From NCBI RefSeq assembly GCF_000688255.1, contig NZ_JHYS01000016.1:1-64000 (forward strand): a stretch of DNA of 64,000 bases. Direction: 5' to 3'. Positions 7,217 to 17,099 of the stretch are shown in pieces. The notes beneath the pieces were generated by a model, which was given only the letters and a program-made list of their open reading frames with translations, was not told the DNA's origin and ran no database searches. Each line of letters starts with the position of its first letter. Position 1 is the first letter of the stretch. The DNA comes from Simplicispira psychrophila DSM 11588 (lineage in GTDB: Bacteria > Pseudomonadota > Gammaproteobacteria > Burkholderiales > Burkholderiaceae_C). The translations under genes and the position numbers were made by a program.

Positions 7217-7732
7217 TCAGGCGCCGCGAAAATTCTCCAACATATCCGCCCCACTGTCGCTTGCCAACGCCTCTTGCGCCTCCTGCTCCTGCGTTTGCTC
7301 CAAGGCATGGCGCACGATGGTCACCGGCACCGGGCTGTCATGGGCCACGGCTTGCGACACCGAACCCAGCAAGGCACTGCTGATAGCGCCCTGGCCGCGC
7401 TCACCCAAAATCGCCAAGTGGCAGCCCAGGCTTTCAATCATGTCCACCAGCGTATGCGCTGGATCGCCTACGCCCACTGCCACTTCGTACGCCACGCCGG
7501 CGGCATCCAGCAGCGCGCGTGCTGGTGCCATCAGAAATTCGCCTGCCGCATCGCTGGCCTGCGCAATCAACTGCGGGTCGCGTGACACCACCAACTCGTA
7601 CAGCGAAGCCGGCTCTTGCACGTTGGCCAGCACCACGCTGGCGTTCAAACCGTTGCGCGCCAGCTCCACGGCATGGTGGACGGCATCCAGAGACAGGGCA
7701 GAACCATCGATGGCAATGAGAATTTTGAGCAT
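7217..7732 (-). CDS. Universal stress protein (UspA family)
   Basis: 171 residues from ATG at 7732, preceded by AAAAAGGATCTGCC. The N-terminal strand M-L-K-I-L-I-A-I-D-G-S and the C-terminal ATP-binding loop I-L-G-E-R-G-Q-G-A with G-S (pattern G-x2-G-x9-G-S) mark an ATP-binding UspA-type Rossmann-like domain. A tail of about 25 residues, rich in Gln/Glu/Ala, extends past the fold. Such proteins bind ATP/AMP and support survival under stress; the specific partner is unknown. It is transcribed divergently from tgt across 77 bases. Confidence 0.9.
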   Translation of the reverse strand: MLKILIAIDGSALSLDAVHHAVELARNGLNASVVLANVQEPASLYELVVSRDPQLIAQASDAAGEFLMAPARALLDAAGVAYEVAVGVGDPAHTLVDMIESLGCHLAILGERGQGAISSALLGSVSQAVAHDSPVPVTIVRHALEQTQEQEAQEALASDSGADMLENFRGA

Positions 7733-7797
7733 GGCAGATCCTTTTTGGAGAGGTAACGGGCAGTGTAGCGGTGCCGCGCCGATGTGCCCATCTGTGA

Positions 7798-8982
<1,185 letters not shown>

Positions 8983-9006
8983 CCACAAGCGGGCGCGCCA
9001 ACCACC

Positions 9007-10698
9007 ATGCAAGCCCCCGTCCCGCGCCACATCCTGCCGGTGTTGGTGCTGGCGCAGTTTGCCGGCACCTCGCTGTGGTTTGCCATCAACGCTGTCATGC
9101 CCGACTTGCAGCGCGAGCTGGGCTGGAGTGCGGCGGCGGCGGGCACGCTGACTTCGGCGCTGCAACTGGGCTTCATCGTCGGCGCACTGGTGTTTGCTTT
9201 TCTCTCGATTGCCGACCGCTTTTCCACGCGCCGGGTGTTCTTGCTGTGTTCGCTGGCTGGCGCGCTGTGCACGGTCGGCGCCTGGGCCATGGTGCGTGAT
9301 TACTCGGCGCTGCTGGCGTGGCGTTTTGCCACCGGATTTTTTCTGGCCGGCATCTACCCGGTCGGCATGAAGATGGCCGCGCAGTGGTACACGCGCGGGC
9401 TGGGCAGTGCGCTGGGGCTGCTGATTGGCGCGCTGGTGCTGGGCTCGGCCAGTGCCCATGCGCTGCGCGCCCTCGGTGACGCCCTGCCGTGGCCGACGCT
9501 GATGCTCGGCGTGGCGGCGTTGGCCGCAGCCGGTGGTTTACTGCTGTTTTTTGGCACCACCGACGCGCTAGGTACTGAGGCGCGGGTCACCACCTTGCAA
9601 TGGCGCGCACTGGCCACGGTGGCGACGGATGCGCGCGTGCGCAGCTCCGTGCTGGGCTACTTTGGCCACATGTGGGAGCTGTACACCCTGTGGGTCTTGG
9701 TGCCGGTGATTTTGGCGACGCGGCTGCACGGGGCGGCGCTGTCATGGACGGCGTTTGCCGTCATCGGCTCCGGCGCCATCGGCTGCGCTGTGGGTGGCTG
9801 GGTGGCGCAGCGCTGGGGCAGCGCGCATGTGGCGGCGGTGCAACTGGCTGCCAGCGGCCTGTGCGGCTTGGCTGCACCGTGGCTGCTGGGCGCCAGCGCG
9901 CCGGTGTTTTTTGGCTGGCTGCTGTTGTGGGGCATTACTGTGGCAGGCGACTCGCCGCAGCTGTCCACCCTGACCGCACGCAACGCCCCGGCGCGGGCGG
10001 TGGGCAGCGTGTTGACATTGACCAACAGCCTGGGTTTTGCCCTGTCCATCGGCAGCATCCTGCTGTTTTTGCAGCTGGCGGAAACCCTGCCACTGGCCAC
10101 CCTGCTGCCCTGGCTGGCGCTAGGCCCGGCGCTGGGGGTGTGGGCTTTGTGGCCGCTGTTGCGCGAGGAGCAGCCCGCAGCCCTCCCCCGAACACACCGC
10201 CGCCTGCCCTGGCCCTTGCGCGCGCTGGCTGCACTGGGGACCTGGTTGCTGGCACTGGTGCTGGTATTTGAGGAATGGGGCTGGGGGCCGCTACAGGCGC
10301 TGCTGGCACGTGTGGGCCGCTGGCCGGGGCTGCGCTGGGTGGAAGGACGGGTGTGCCAGTTGCCTCCCTGGGCGGCGCTGCTGCTATTTGCTGTACCCAC
10401 CGCCCTGCTGCTGCCCATCAAGCTAATGGCGTTGTGGGCCGTAGGCCGTGGTCAAGTGGCGCTGGGCGTGGCAGTGATTGTGCTGGCCAAGGTCGTGGGC
10501 ACCGCCGTGGTGGCGCGGCTGTTTACGCTGACACAGCCGGCCTTGCTGCAACTGCGCTGGTTTGCCTGGGGCCATGCGCACTGGCTGCGGCTAAAGACGC
10601 GCCTGCTGCTGCGCGTGCATACGTCGTGGCTGTGGCGCGTGGCGCGGGTTTGGCGGCGCGGGGTGCGGCGGCGTTGGCAGGCTTGGCGCACGCACTGA
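9007..10698 (+). CDS. MFS transporter fused to a C-terminal membrane domain
   Basis: 563 residues. Residues 1-390 are a 12-segment major facilitator domain of the CynX/NimT-like type, with the loop after helix 2 reading S-I-A-D-R-F-S-T-R-R. From about residue 400 a second part follows: a hydrophobic segment ending V-L-V-F-E-E-W-G-W-G-P, an amphipathic R-V-G-R-W-P-G-L-R-W-V-E stretch, two more membrane segments, and an Arg/Trp-rich cytoplasmic tail. I recall this second part as a free-standing small membrane protein in related genomes, so this looks like a gene fusion. Substrate unknown. Continuous frame, no sign of sequencing error. Confidence 0.8.
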   Translation: MQAPVPRHILPVLVLAQFAGTSLWFAINAVMPDLQRELGWSAAAAGTLTSALQLGFIVGALVFAFLSIADRFSTRRVFLLCSLAGALCTVGAWAMVRDYSALLAWRFATGFFLAGIYPVGMKMAAQWYTRGLGSALGLLIGALVLGSASAHALRALGDALPWPTLMLGVAALAAAGGLLLFFGTTDALGTEARVTTLQWRALATVATDARVRSSVLGYFGHMWELYTLWVLVPVILATRLHGAALSWTAFAVIGSGAIGCAVGGWVAQRWGSAHVAAVQLAASGLCGLAAPWLLGASAPVFFGWLLLWGITVAGDSPQLSTLTARNAPARAVGSVLTLTNSLGFALSIGSILLFLQLAETLPLATLLPWLALGPALGVWALWPLLREEQPAALPRTHRRLPWPLRALAALGTWLLALVLVFEEWGWGPLQALLARVGRWPGLRWVEGRVCQLPPWAALLLFAVPTALLLPIKLMALWAVGRGQVALGVAVIVLAKVVGTAVVARLFTLTQPALLQLRWFAWGHAHWLRLKTRLLLRVHTSWLWRVARVWRRGVRRRWQAWRTH

Positions 10699-10791
10699 AA
10701 GCGCGTGCTGGCGGTGGTGCGGCAACCACGCTGAGCGCAGGCCGTAGCCCTGTTGCAGCTAAGGCAGGTACGAGGGAACGAGGGAAGCAGG

Positions 10792-11193
10792 TCAGGAGTC
10801 TGCTGGACGGTCTTCACTGGCAGAAGGCGCTGAAGGCGGCAACGGCGGTGTCGGGTCTTGGTCCTTGATCATGCCTGCGGCCTCACCCCCCAGCGCTCCG
10901 GCAATAGTGCCCACCGTTCCGCCCACCAGTACGCCAATCGGCCCCCCCACCACCGCGCCCGCGGCAGCGCCTGCCACCATGCCAGCTACGGCGCCACCGC
11001 CGACGAAAGCCGACTTCGCTTCACGCTCGGCCTCAGCCGGCAGCAGACCGACCTGGGCGCCGCCACTGGGGTCCTGGGAAGGGACGCCGTGGCCGGGGAC
11101 TGCCTGCTCTACAAGATCGGCATCTACAGGGTCCACGCGCTCAACAAATTCCATCGGTTGAACGCCTGTCAGATCATCTTTCAACGTGCTCAT
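10792..11193 (-). CDS. Glycine-zipper membrane protein of unknown function
   Basis: 133 residues from ATG at 11193 (AAGGAAAAAATC upstream). The N-terminal 60 residues are acidic and Pro/Gly-containing. Residues 63-108 form a Gly/Ala/Val-rich hydrophobic hairpin with repeated G-x3-G spacing (G-M-V-A-G-A-A-A-G-A-V-V-G-G-P-I-G), i.e. a glycine zipper. The tail is Pro-rich and acidic. There is no signal peptide. Proteins of this shape are found in the envelope or act as small oligomeric membrane proteins. It is convergent with the MFS gene. Confidence 0.7.
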   Translation of the reverse strand: MSTLKDDLTGVQPMEFVERVDPVDADLVEQAVPGHGVPSQDPSGGAQVGLLPAEAEREAKSAFVGGGAVAGMVAGAAAGAVVGGPIGVLVGGTVGTIAGALGGEAAGMIKDQDPTPPLPPSAPSASEDRPADS

Positions 11194-11355
11194 GATTTTT
11201 TCCTTTACCGAGATACAAGATGCGAGGTGCAATGTCCGATAGACAAAGTGTCCCTCCCTAGGGGGTTGTAAGCGGTAGGCCAGGGCCCGCTCGCGGTCCT
11301 GTAGACCCTCAGCGCGTAGGACAAAGACCAGCAAAGCTGGCTCGGCAGTCGCGCG

Positions 11356-12405
11356 TTACACCCCCCGCTCTGCCTTGGCGCTACTGCCGCAGGCATGGCA
11401 GAACTTGGCAAACGCGCTTTTGCGTGTGCTGCATGCACCGCAGTGATCAAACAGACCAATGCCGCAATGCGGACAAAAGTCGGTCTTGCCATCCTTCAGG
11501 TCCACCGGGCGCTCGCAGCCGGGGCAGACGTTTTTAGCCAGACGCGCCAGGGCGACGTCGTAGCTCAACTCCTTGCGCCGCTCCTGGTCGGGCAGCGCCT
11601 CGGCCATTTTTTGCCGCTCCAAGTAACGGTTCAGCGCCAGGATGGCGTAGCGCCCGACCAGCGCGGTGACGCCAATGCCGACGACGTAGCGCACATAGCC
11701 GCCGTAGCTGGGCAGGTAGGGCACCAGCTCGACAAAGAAGCCAAACAGCGCAAAGAAAATGAAGCCCCAGACAAACGGCCAGTAGGTACTTTGGCGCTTT
11801 TTGACGAACAGCCAGCCAGCCACGAGCAACAGCGGCAACGTCAGTGCCAGCCGATACAAAAACACGCGCAGTTCGACGCGGCGCAATTCGGCGTACATCA
11901 GGGTGCGGGCGGCGTCTTCCATCTGGGCGATCTGCTTTTCCGTCTGCACGGCCGACTGGCGCGCGTCCAGCGCGGCCTGCTGCTGCGCCTGCACCGCGCG
12001 CCGCTGCACCAGTTCAGCGGCTTGCAGCGCATCCAGGGCGCGCGTGCGGGCCAGCACCTCGGGGTCGTGTTCAGCGCGTTGCGTGACGCTGCGCGCCGCC
12101 AGCCAGTTGGTAAAACTTTCGCGCTGCGACTGCACCTCGCTGCGCGCCTTGTCGCGCTGCAGCTGGGCTTGCTCCAGCGCAGCTTGGGCGGCGTCGGCGG
12201 CGGCCTGCTCAGCCAGTAATTGCGCGCGCAACTGCTGGGCCTGCGGGCGCTCAAGAAAGGCATCCAGCTCCAGCCGCGACTCGACTTTGGGCAGGTCACC
12301 GACGATGGTGCCGCCCAGACCAATCAGAAAACTGGCAAACACCAGCGCCACCAGCCACAGGCCCCGGCGAAACCATTTTTCCGACAAACGCAATGATTTG
12401 CTCAT
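11356..12405 (-). CDS. Coiled-coil, multi-span membrane protein with C-terminal zinc ribbons
   Basis: 349 residues. One membrane segment lies at about residues 14-34, followed by a long Ala/Gln/Glu-rich coiled coil (about 45-170, presumably periplasmic). Three hydrophobic segments follow at about 180-265. The cytoplasmic tail carries C-P-G-C, C-P-H-C, C-G-A-C and C-H-A-C pairs, a double zinc-ribbon arrangement. The layout suggests an envelope sensor or scaffold whose zinc domain contacts a cytoplasmic partner. I know no characterised homologue. The gene stands alone, with repeat copy D upstream. Confidence 0.7.
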   Translation of the reverse strand: MSKSLRLSEKWFRRGLWLVALVFASFLIGLGGTIVGDLPKVESRLELDAFLERPQAQQLRAQLLAEQAAADAAQAALEQAQLQRDKARSEVQSQRESFTNWLAARSVTQRAEHDPEVLARTRALDALQAAELVQRRAVQAQQQAALDARQSAVQTEKQIAQMEDAARTLMYAELRRVELRVFLYRLALTLPLLLVAGWLFVKKRQSTYWPFVWGFIFFALFGFFVELVPYLPSYGGYVRYVVGIGVTALVGRYAILALNRYLERQKMAEALPDQERRKELSYDVALARLAKNVCPGCERPVDLKDGKTDFCPHCGIGLFDHCGACSTRKSAFAKFCHACGSSAKAERGV

Positions 12406-12716
12406 GGTAGAAATTCCTTTTTTACTATTGTTTTAATAGCTTACACCTCATACACCATAAGCGCTACAGGCCGTTTTATGCTTGAAATGTGTAATCTTTC
12501 AAGCCCCTGCATGGTGGCAGAACCCAGCGCATTGCAGCACGCGGTTGTGACACCGTAGCGTGGTGCGCCAGGGCAGGTATCATTTTTTAATACGCACGCT
12601 TTGCCCACTTCTACAATCGCGCCCATGCACCCGCTGCGCGGCTCGGGCAGCCACCCGCCCGCCTCTGAAGCAACAAAAAACCCGGTCTCTGCCCCTTTTT
12701 TAACTGGAGAAATCCC
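12406..12716. other. Divergent intergenic region, 311 bases
   Basis: Lies between the zinc-ribbon gene and the copper chaperone gene. It contains repeat copy D at its left end and a Pro/Gly-like GC-rich stretch (12620-12670) with no supported reading frame. A short A-run and CTTTTTTAACTGGAGAAATCCC immediately precede the chaperone ATG. No clear -35/-10 pair or small RNA could be identified. Confidence 0.4.
12431..12480 (-). repeat. Interspersed intergenic repeat, copy D
   Basis: In reverse complement it reads ACGGCCTGTAGCGCTTATGG, then GTGTATGAGGTGTAAGCTATTAAAA. This is the same subtype as copy K (62170-62234), with CCTGTAGCGCTTATGG in place of CTCTAGCGCTTAT. It sits in the leader of the zinc-ribbon gene. 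Confidence 0.7.
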
Positions 12717-13244
12717 ATGACCTTGCAACGCCTCATTTCCCCCGTATTCCTCGCCGTCGCCCTGCTGGCCGGCACTGCCCAGGCACAAACGCCGGCACCG
12801 GCACCGGCCCCGGCCTCTGCCACAGCGGCAGTCGCAGTCGAGGGCGCCTGGGTGCGTGCCAGCGTGCCGGGCCAGAAGGCCACCGGCGCCTTCATGCGGC
12901 TGACCGCTCCCGAAACCATGCGCTTGGTGCGAACACAGTCACCCGCCGCCGCCGTGACCGAAGTCCATGAAATGAAAATGGACGGCGATGTGATGAAAAT
13001 GCGTGCCGTGCCCGTGCTGGAGCTGCCCGCGGGCAAGGCGGTCGATCTCAAGCCCGGCGGCTACCACGTGATGCTGATGGACCTGAAGGCGCCGCTGGCC
13101 AAAGGCAGCAGCGTGCCGGTAACGCTGTTCTTCCAGGACGCCAAAGGCGTCGAGAGCCAGCAGCAACTGCACCTGCCCGTAGCCACCCAGGCGCCGGGCA
13201 GCACGGGTGCGCCAGCAATGCCGATGCAGCACAACCAGCACTGA
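12717..13244 (+). CDS. Periplasmic copper chaperone PCu(A)C
   Basis: 175 residues: signal peptide cleaved near A-Q-A (residue 23), an Ala/Pro linker, then the PCu(A)C domain. The Cu(I) motif is exact: His84, Met95, His117 and Met119 fit H-x10-M-x21-H-x-M. The His/Met-rich C-terminus (P-M-Q-H-N-Q-H) may add copper ligands. These proteins deliver Cu to the CuA/CuB sites of cytochrome oxidase. No senC/sco gene is adjacent. A site GGAGAAATCCC precedes the ATG. Confidence 0.92.
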   Translation: MTLQRLISPVFLAVALLAGTAQAQTPAPAPAPASATAAVAVEGAWVRASVPGQKATGAFMRLTAPETMRLVRTQSPAAAVTEVHEMKMDGDVMKMRAVPVLELPAGKAVDLKPGGYHVMLMDLKAPLAKGSSVPVTLFFQDAKGVESQQQLHLPVATQAPGSTGAPAMPMQHNQH

Positions 13245-13327
13245 GTGGATGCGAACAGCGCTACCCCGGGTACAAATGCTTGGGGTAAGCTGTCAACATC
13301 TTTTTTCACCTCCCCACTGGAGCTGCC

Positions 13328-14212
13328 ATGAGCGATACAACCCCCTTCGGTTTCGGTAAATTCGTACCCGGTTTTGATTTTCTGCAAAACCTGACCAAGA
13401 ACGCCTCAGGCAGCCTTCCCCAGATGCCCAACCTGTCGAGCTGGATTGCGCCAACCATCAGCGTAGAAGAGTTGGACAAGCGCGTGCAAGAGCTCAAGGC
13501 GGTGCAGTTCTGGCTGGAGCAAAACTCGCGCGCGCTCAGCGCCACTATCCAGGCGCTGGAAGTGCAAAAAATGACGCTGGCCACGCTGGAAGGCATGAAC
13601 GTCAGCATGGGCGATGTCGCCAATGCGTTCAAGCTCAACACCGCTGATTCGATGATGGGCAGCATGAAGAAAATGGGCGAGTCGCTGGCTGGCGCTGCGC
13701 AGTCCATCACCGCCGCGCGGGTGCCCGAGGCATCCACGCCGCCCCCTGCGGTGCCGCCGCAGGCCACACCCGGCAGCGACGCCAAAGCCCCGACCAGCGC
13801 CGTCGATCCGATGCAATGGTGGGGTGCGCTGACCCAGCAGTTCCAGCAAATTGCCGGCACGGTGCTGGCCGATGTGGCCAAGCAAACCGCCTTTGATGCT
13901 GCCCAAGGCACCGCCACCGGCTTGGCCAAGGACGCGTTCAAGACCGCTACCGACCTGGCCAGCCAAATGGCCACCAAGGGCGTGCAAAGCGTGCAAGAAG
14001 CCACGCGCGCGGCCACCAGTCTGGCCACGGCCGCCGTCCCGGTGCCAGTGCCAGTGCGTACCCCAGTCGTCGCGAAAAAAACCACGGCCGCCAAGAACAC
14101 CACGGTCGCCAAAGACACTCCCCCCGCCAAAAAATCTGCCGCGCCCAAGACCGCTGCAGTAGCCGCCACAAAAACCGCAGCGCGGCACCCGGCCTCCAAA
14201 GCGGCGCGCTGA
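13328..14212 (+). CDS. phaM: PhaM-type polyhydroxyalkanoate granule protein
   Basis: 294 residues. The N-terminal 90 residues (F-G-K-F-V-P-G-F-D-F-L-Q, then S-W-I-A-P-T-I-S-V-E-E-L-D-K-R, then Q-F-W-L-E-Q-N) match the PhaM family. A Pro/Ala-rich centre follows, then an amphipathic helical stretch (about 160-235). The Lys/Ala/Pro-rich tail resembles histone H1 and is known in Cupriavidus PhaM to bind DNA. PhaM activates PHA synthase and ties granules to the nucleoid. No pha synthesis genes occur in the window. The FIST gene follows in the same direction. Confidence 0.85.
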   Translation: MSDTTPFGFGKFVPGFDFLQNLTKNASGSLPQMPNLSSWIAPTISVEELDKRVQELKAVQFWLEQNSRALSATIQALEVQKMTLATLEGMNVSMGDVANAFKLNTADSMMGSMKKMGESLAGAAQSITAARVPEASTPPPAVPPQATPGSDAKAPTSAVDPMQWWGALTQQFQQIAGTVLADVAKQTAFDAAQGTATGLAKDAFKTATDLASQMATKGVQSVQEATRAATSLATAAVPVPVPVRTPVVAKKTTAAKNTTVAKDTPPAKKSAAPKTAAVAATKTAARHPASKAAR

Positions 14213-14268
14213 GTCACCCGCGCGGCTGACCTCGGCGGATAGATCGCAAATACGTTCTAAGGCACGCC

Positions 14269-15588
14269 ATGAAACTCTTTCCTTCGGGCCACGCCAGCCA
14301 TGCGCAGTGGCGCACTGCCACCGATCTGGTGCTGGCGCAGTTGCAGCAGCAAATGCGCCAGCCTGATTACGCCAGCGCCCCCACACTGGGCCTGCTCTAC
14401 ATCACCGACCACTACGCTGCCGAGGCGCAAGCGCTGCTGGAATACCTGAGCGCAGCACTGCCCGGCGTGACCGACTGGAGCGGCACGGTGGGCATTGGCG
14501 TGTGCGGCGGCCATACCGAGTACTTTGACGCACCGGCGCTGTCTGTGCTGCTGCTGGATGTACCCAGCGACCAATACCGCGTGTTTTCGGGCGTCGCGCC
14601 ACTGCCGCGTGCTGGCGGGCCGGGCTTTGTGGCACACACCGCCCTGCTGCACGCCGACGGCCAGATGCCCGACGTGGCCGGATTGATCGCTGAAATGGCC
14701 GAGCGCACCACCAGTGGTTATGTGTTCGGTGGCTTGTCCGCCAGCCGCCATGCCAGCGTGCAGTTTGCCCTCGGCGGCGATGGCAATATGGCCGGGCAGG
14801 GCCACGCTGGCGGCGTGTTTCACAGCGGCTTATCGGGCGTGGCCTTTGCTGCGCGCGTGGCGCTGTTTTCACGCGTGACGCAGGGCTGCCAACCGGTCGG
14901 CCCGGTGCAATCGATCACGGCGGCGCAGGACAACGTGGTGCTGCAACTCGATGGCCAGCCAGCGCTGGACGTGCTGCTGCACACCTTGCAAATATCGCTC
15001 GAAGGCGACCCGCAACACGCCGTCCAGAGCGTGCGCGTCACGCTGGCCGGCCTGATGGATGCGCCGCGCAGCACAGACGCCCCAGCGCCCGGGCAGACCG
15101 GACACTTTGGCACCGACACGCGCGTGCGCCACATCATTGGCCTGGATGGCGCACGCCACGGGGTCGCGTTGGCCGACATGGTCGAGCCCGGGATGCGCCT
15201 GTCGTTTTGCCAACGCAATGTCGCCGCGGCACGCGCCGACCTGACGCGCATCTGCGCTGAAATCCGCGAAGAACTGGAGCCGGAAGAACTGACTGTGGCG
15301 GCGCACACTGCCGCGTCCACAGACGCAGCCGCCAGTGCGCCAAAAATGGCGGCACCGCAGGCGCGGCGTATGGTCGGCGCCATCTATATCAGTTGCTCAG
15401 GCCGTGGCGGGCCACATTTTGGCGGCCCCAGCGCCGAACTGCAGATCGTGCGCCGAGCACTGGGTGAGGTGCCCTTGGTGGGATTTTTTGCCGGCGGCGA
15501 GATCGCCCACCACCACCTGTACGGCTACACCGGTGTGCTGACGGTGTTTACCTGCGGCGAGGATGTTGCACCTGCGCCCGGGCCTTGA
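14269..15588 (+). CDS. FIST-domain (FIST N / FIST C) sensory protein
   Basis: 439 residues, no signal peptide or membrane segment. The N-terminal FIST domain includes G-T-V-G-I-G-V-C-G and S-G-Y-V-F-G-G-L-S-A-S-R. The FIST C-terminal part includes Y-I-S-C-S-G-R-G at about 370 and V-G-F-F-A-G-G-E-I-A near the end. FIST domains are small-ligand sensors, possibly for amino acids, usually linked to signalling output; here the output domain is absent, so a separate partner is likely. It follows phaM by 56 bases. Confidence 0.85.
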   Translation: MKLFPSGHASHAQWRTATDLVLAQLQQQMRQPDYASAPTLGLLYITDHYAAEAQALLEYLSAALPGVTDWSGTVGIGVCGGHTEYFDAPALSVLLLDVPSDQYRVFSGVAPLPRAGGPGFVAHTALLHADGQMPDVAGLIAEMAERTTSGYVFGGLSASRHASVQFALGGDGNMAGQGHAGGVFHSGLSGVAFAARVALFSRVTQGCQPVGPVQSITAAQDNVVLQLDGQPALDVLLHTLQISLEGDPQHAVQSVRVTLAGLMDAPRSTDAPAPGQTGHFGTDTRVRHIIGLDGARHGVALADMVEPGMRLSFCQRNVAAARADLTRICAEIREELEPEELTVAAHTAASTDAAASAPKMAAPQARRMVGAIYISCSGRGGPHFGGPSAELQIVRRALGEVPLVGFFAGGEIAHHHLYGYTGVLTVFTCGEDVAPAPGP

Positions 15589-15640
15589 GACACTCGCGCC
15601 CGGGGAAATACACCCCGAGCGTCGCTCAAAACCAAATCAA

Positions 15641-15700
15641 GCCATAAAATAGCCTCAAACGCTGGCTGCACATGCGCTATCAGCTATTTATTTAATAGCT
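15641..15700 (+). repeat. Interspersed intergenic repeat, copy E
   Basis: Contains ATAGCCTCAAACGCTGGCTG, then CACATGCGCTATCAGCTATTTATTTAATAG. The second half matches copy F (GCGCTATCAGCTATTTATTTA) exactly over 21 positions. It lies between the convergent FIST and YXWGXW genes. Confidence 0.75.
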
Positions 15701-15775
15701 AAACAAGCCTTGGCGCCAGAGTGGCACTCCTGGGGCCAAAGCCCGCTCTACGGGTATGGCAGCAGCAGCGCCGTA

Positions 15776-16195
15776 TCAATGGCGGTACGGGTTGTCAGGA
15801 CGGCGGTCACGGCGGTTGGCTACGCCGTCACCGTCGCGATCCCAGCCTCCACCGTGCATTTTCCAGCGACCATTGTGCTGCTCCCATTTCGGCTGGCGGT
15901 AGTGTTGGCCGGGACGGGCTGTGACCCAGTGACCCGGCGCCCAGACATGGCGCTTGCCGCGCCACTCCCAGTGGCCCGCCACCCAGACATGGCCACGGCG
16001 TGCGCGCGGCACGGCTTCGCGGCGCGGCGGCGGCGGTGCAGGCAAGTACACCGGCCGGCTTTGCGTATAGACCGGTACCGCCTGACCCGTCTCGAACAAG
16101 ATGGTGGCGTGCGGGGCGGCCTGCGCGGGTGTCAGGGCCAGCAGCGACAGCAGGGTGAAGGATGTGGCAGCAAGAGTGTTGCGGACCAGGTTCAT
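15776..16195 (-). CDS. Exported YXWGXW-type repeat protein
   Basis: 139 residues from ATG at 16195 (CTCAGGAGAACACC upstream). The signal peptide is cleaved after A-Q-A (about 29). The mature part carries Trp/Gly repeats W-V-A-G-H-W and W-A-P-G-H-W, an Arg-rich linker, and a C-terminal D-R-D-G-D-G-V-A-N-R-x-D segment resembling a calcium-binding thrombospondin-3-like loop. YXWGXW proteins are small envelope proteins of unknown biochemical role common in Burkholderiales. Confidence 0.82.
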   Translation of the reverse strand: MNLVRNTLAATSFTLLSLLALTPAQAAPHATILFETGQAVPVYTQSRPVYLPAPPPPRREAVPRARRGHVWVAGHWEWRGKRHVWAPGHWVTARPGQHYRQPKWEQHNGRWKMHGGGWDRDGDGVANRRDRRPDNPYRH

Positions 16196-16321
16196 GGTGT
16201 TCTCCTGAGAAAGTGTTCCTTGCACAAGCAAGCGCCTTGATGGTAGTGGGCGCAGCGTCAATGCCCGACGCCTACCGTGCAAAGTCTTGTGAAGCGCTGA
16301 GGCTGCAGTTGCAGTTGCACT

Positions 16322-17053
16322 TTAGCGCCGCAGTGCGGCAAAGGCCTCGAACTCCCAGCTGCGCATGGCCAGCAGCAGGGTGTAGCCGTCGCGCTCACGC
16401 TCGGCCAGTTTCTGGTCGGCCAGGTGCTGCTGGGCAAAGTCCTGCGCCAATCGCTGCAAGCGTTCGACAAAGGCTGGCGCCAGCGTGCGGCTGATACTGC
16501 CGTGCACAAGCAGCAATGCTTCGTCGGGCGCGTCAAAGCCGCCCTGGAAGTAGTCGAGCAGCGCGTTTTCTCGAAAGAAGTTCATCACCGCGCCGTGCGG
16601 GCGCCAGCGAAAGGTTTTGGCCAACTTGAGGCGGTAGCGGTTCAGCGGGCGCAGTTCGATGATGCCGATGCGATCCAGCTGCACCAAGGCCCGCACTGCC
16701 TCAGCCTCGCTCAGCCGATAGCTGCTGGTGATCTGCTCCAGCGTCCACTGGCTGAGCACGCAGATGGCGCACAGCAACAATTTTTTGTCCGCCACCACCG
16801 TACTTTCTTGCTCGGGCGTGAGCTGGGACAGCAGCGGCTGCGCGTCAACGACACGGCGTGCCAGATCTGCAAAATCGATCTTCAGCGCATGGCAGATGGC
16901 GTCCACCCGCGACAGTGGCATGTCGCCCTTGGCCAGCATGCGCTTGACGCTGGACTCGGCCAGACCCAGGCACTGCGCCAAGTCGGCATAGGTCATGTGG
17001 GCGCTTTTGAGTTCTTTCTTCAACGCAATGACGAGGTCGGCAGTAGTGCTCAT
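16322..17053 (-). CDS. XRE-family HTH transcriptional regulator
   Basis: 243 residues from ATG at 17053 (an in-frame ATG at 17080 is the alternative). Residues 5-60 form a Cro/CI-type helix-turn-helix (M-T-Y-A-D-L-A-Q-C-L-G-L-A-E-S-S-V-K-R-M-L). A second segment around 95-150 looks like a winged helix (L-S-Q-W-T-L-E-Q-I-T then L-D-R-I-G-I-I-E-L-R-P). The rest is helical and unrecognised. The target is unknown; it sits 46 bases downstream of the antiporter gene in the same direction. Confidence 0.8.
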   Translation of the reverse strand: MSTTADLVIALKKELKSAHMTYADLAQCLGLAESSVKRMLAKGDMPLSRVDAICHALKIDFADLARRVVDAQPLLSQLTPEQESTVVADKKLLLCAICVLSQWTLEQITSSYRLSEAEAVRALVQLDRIGIIELRPLNRYRLKLAKTFRWRPHGAVMNFFRENALLDYFQGGFDAPDEALLLVHGSISRTLAPAFVERLQRLAQDFAQQHLADQKLAERERDGYTLLLAMRSWEFEAFAALRR

Positions 17054-17099
17054 GGGCAGGGTGGTAAAGCAAGGAAGCAATCAGAGCGTGCGCCAGTGA

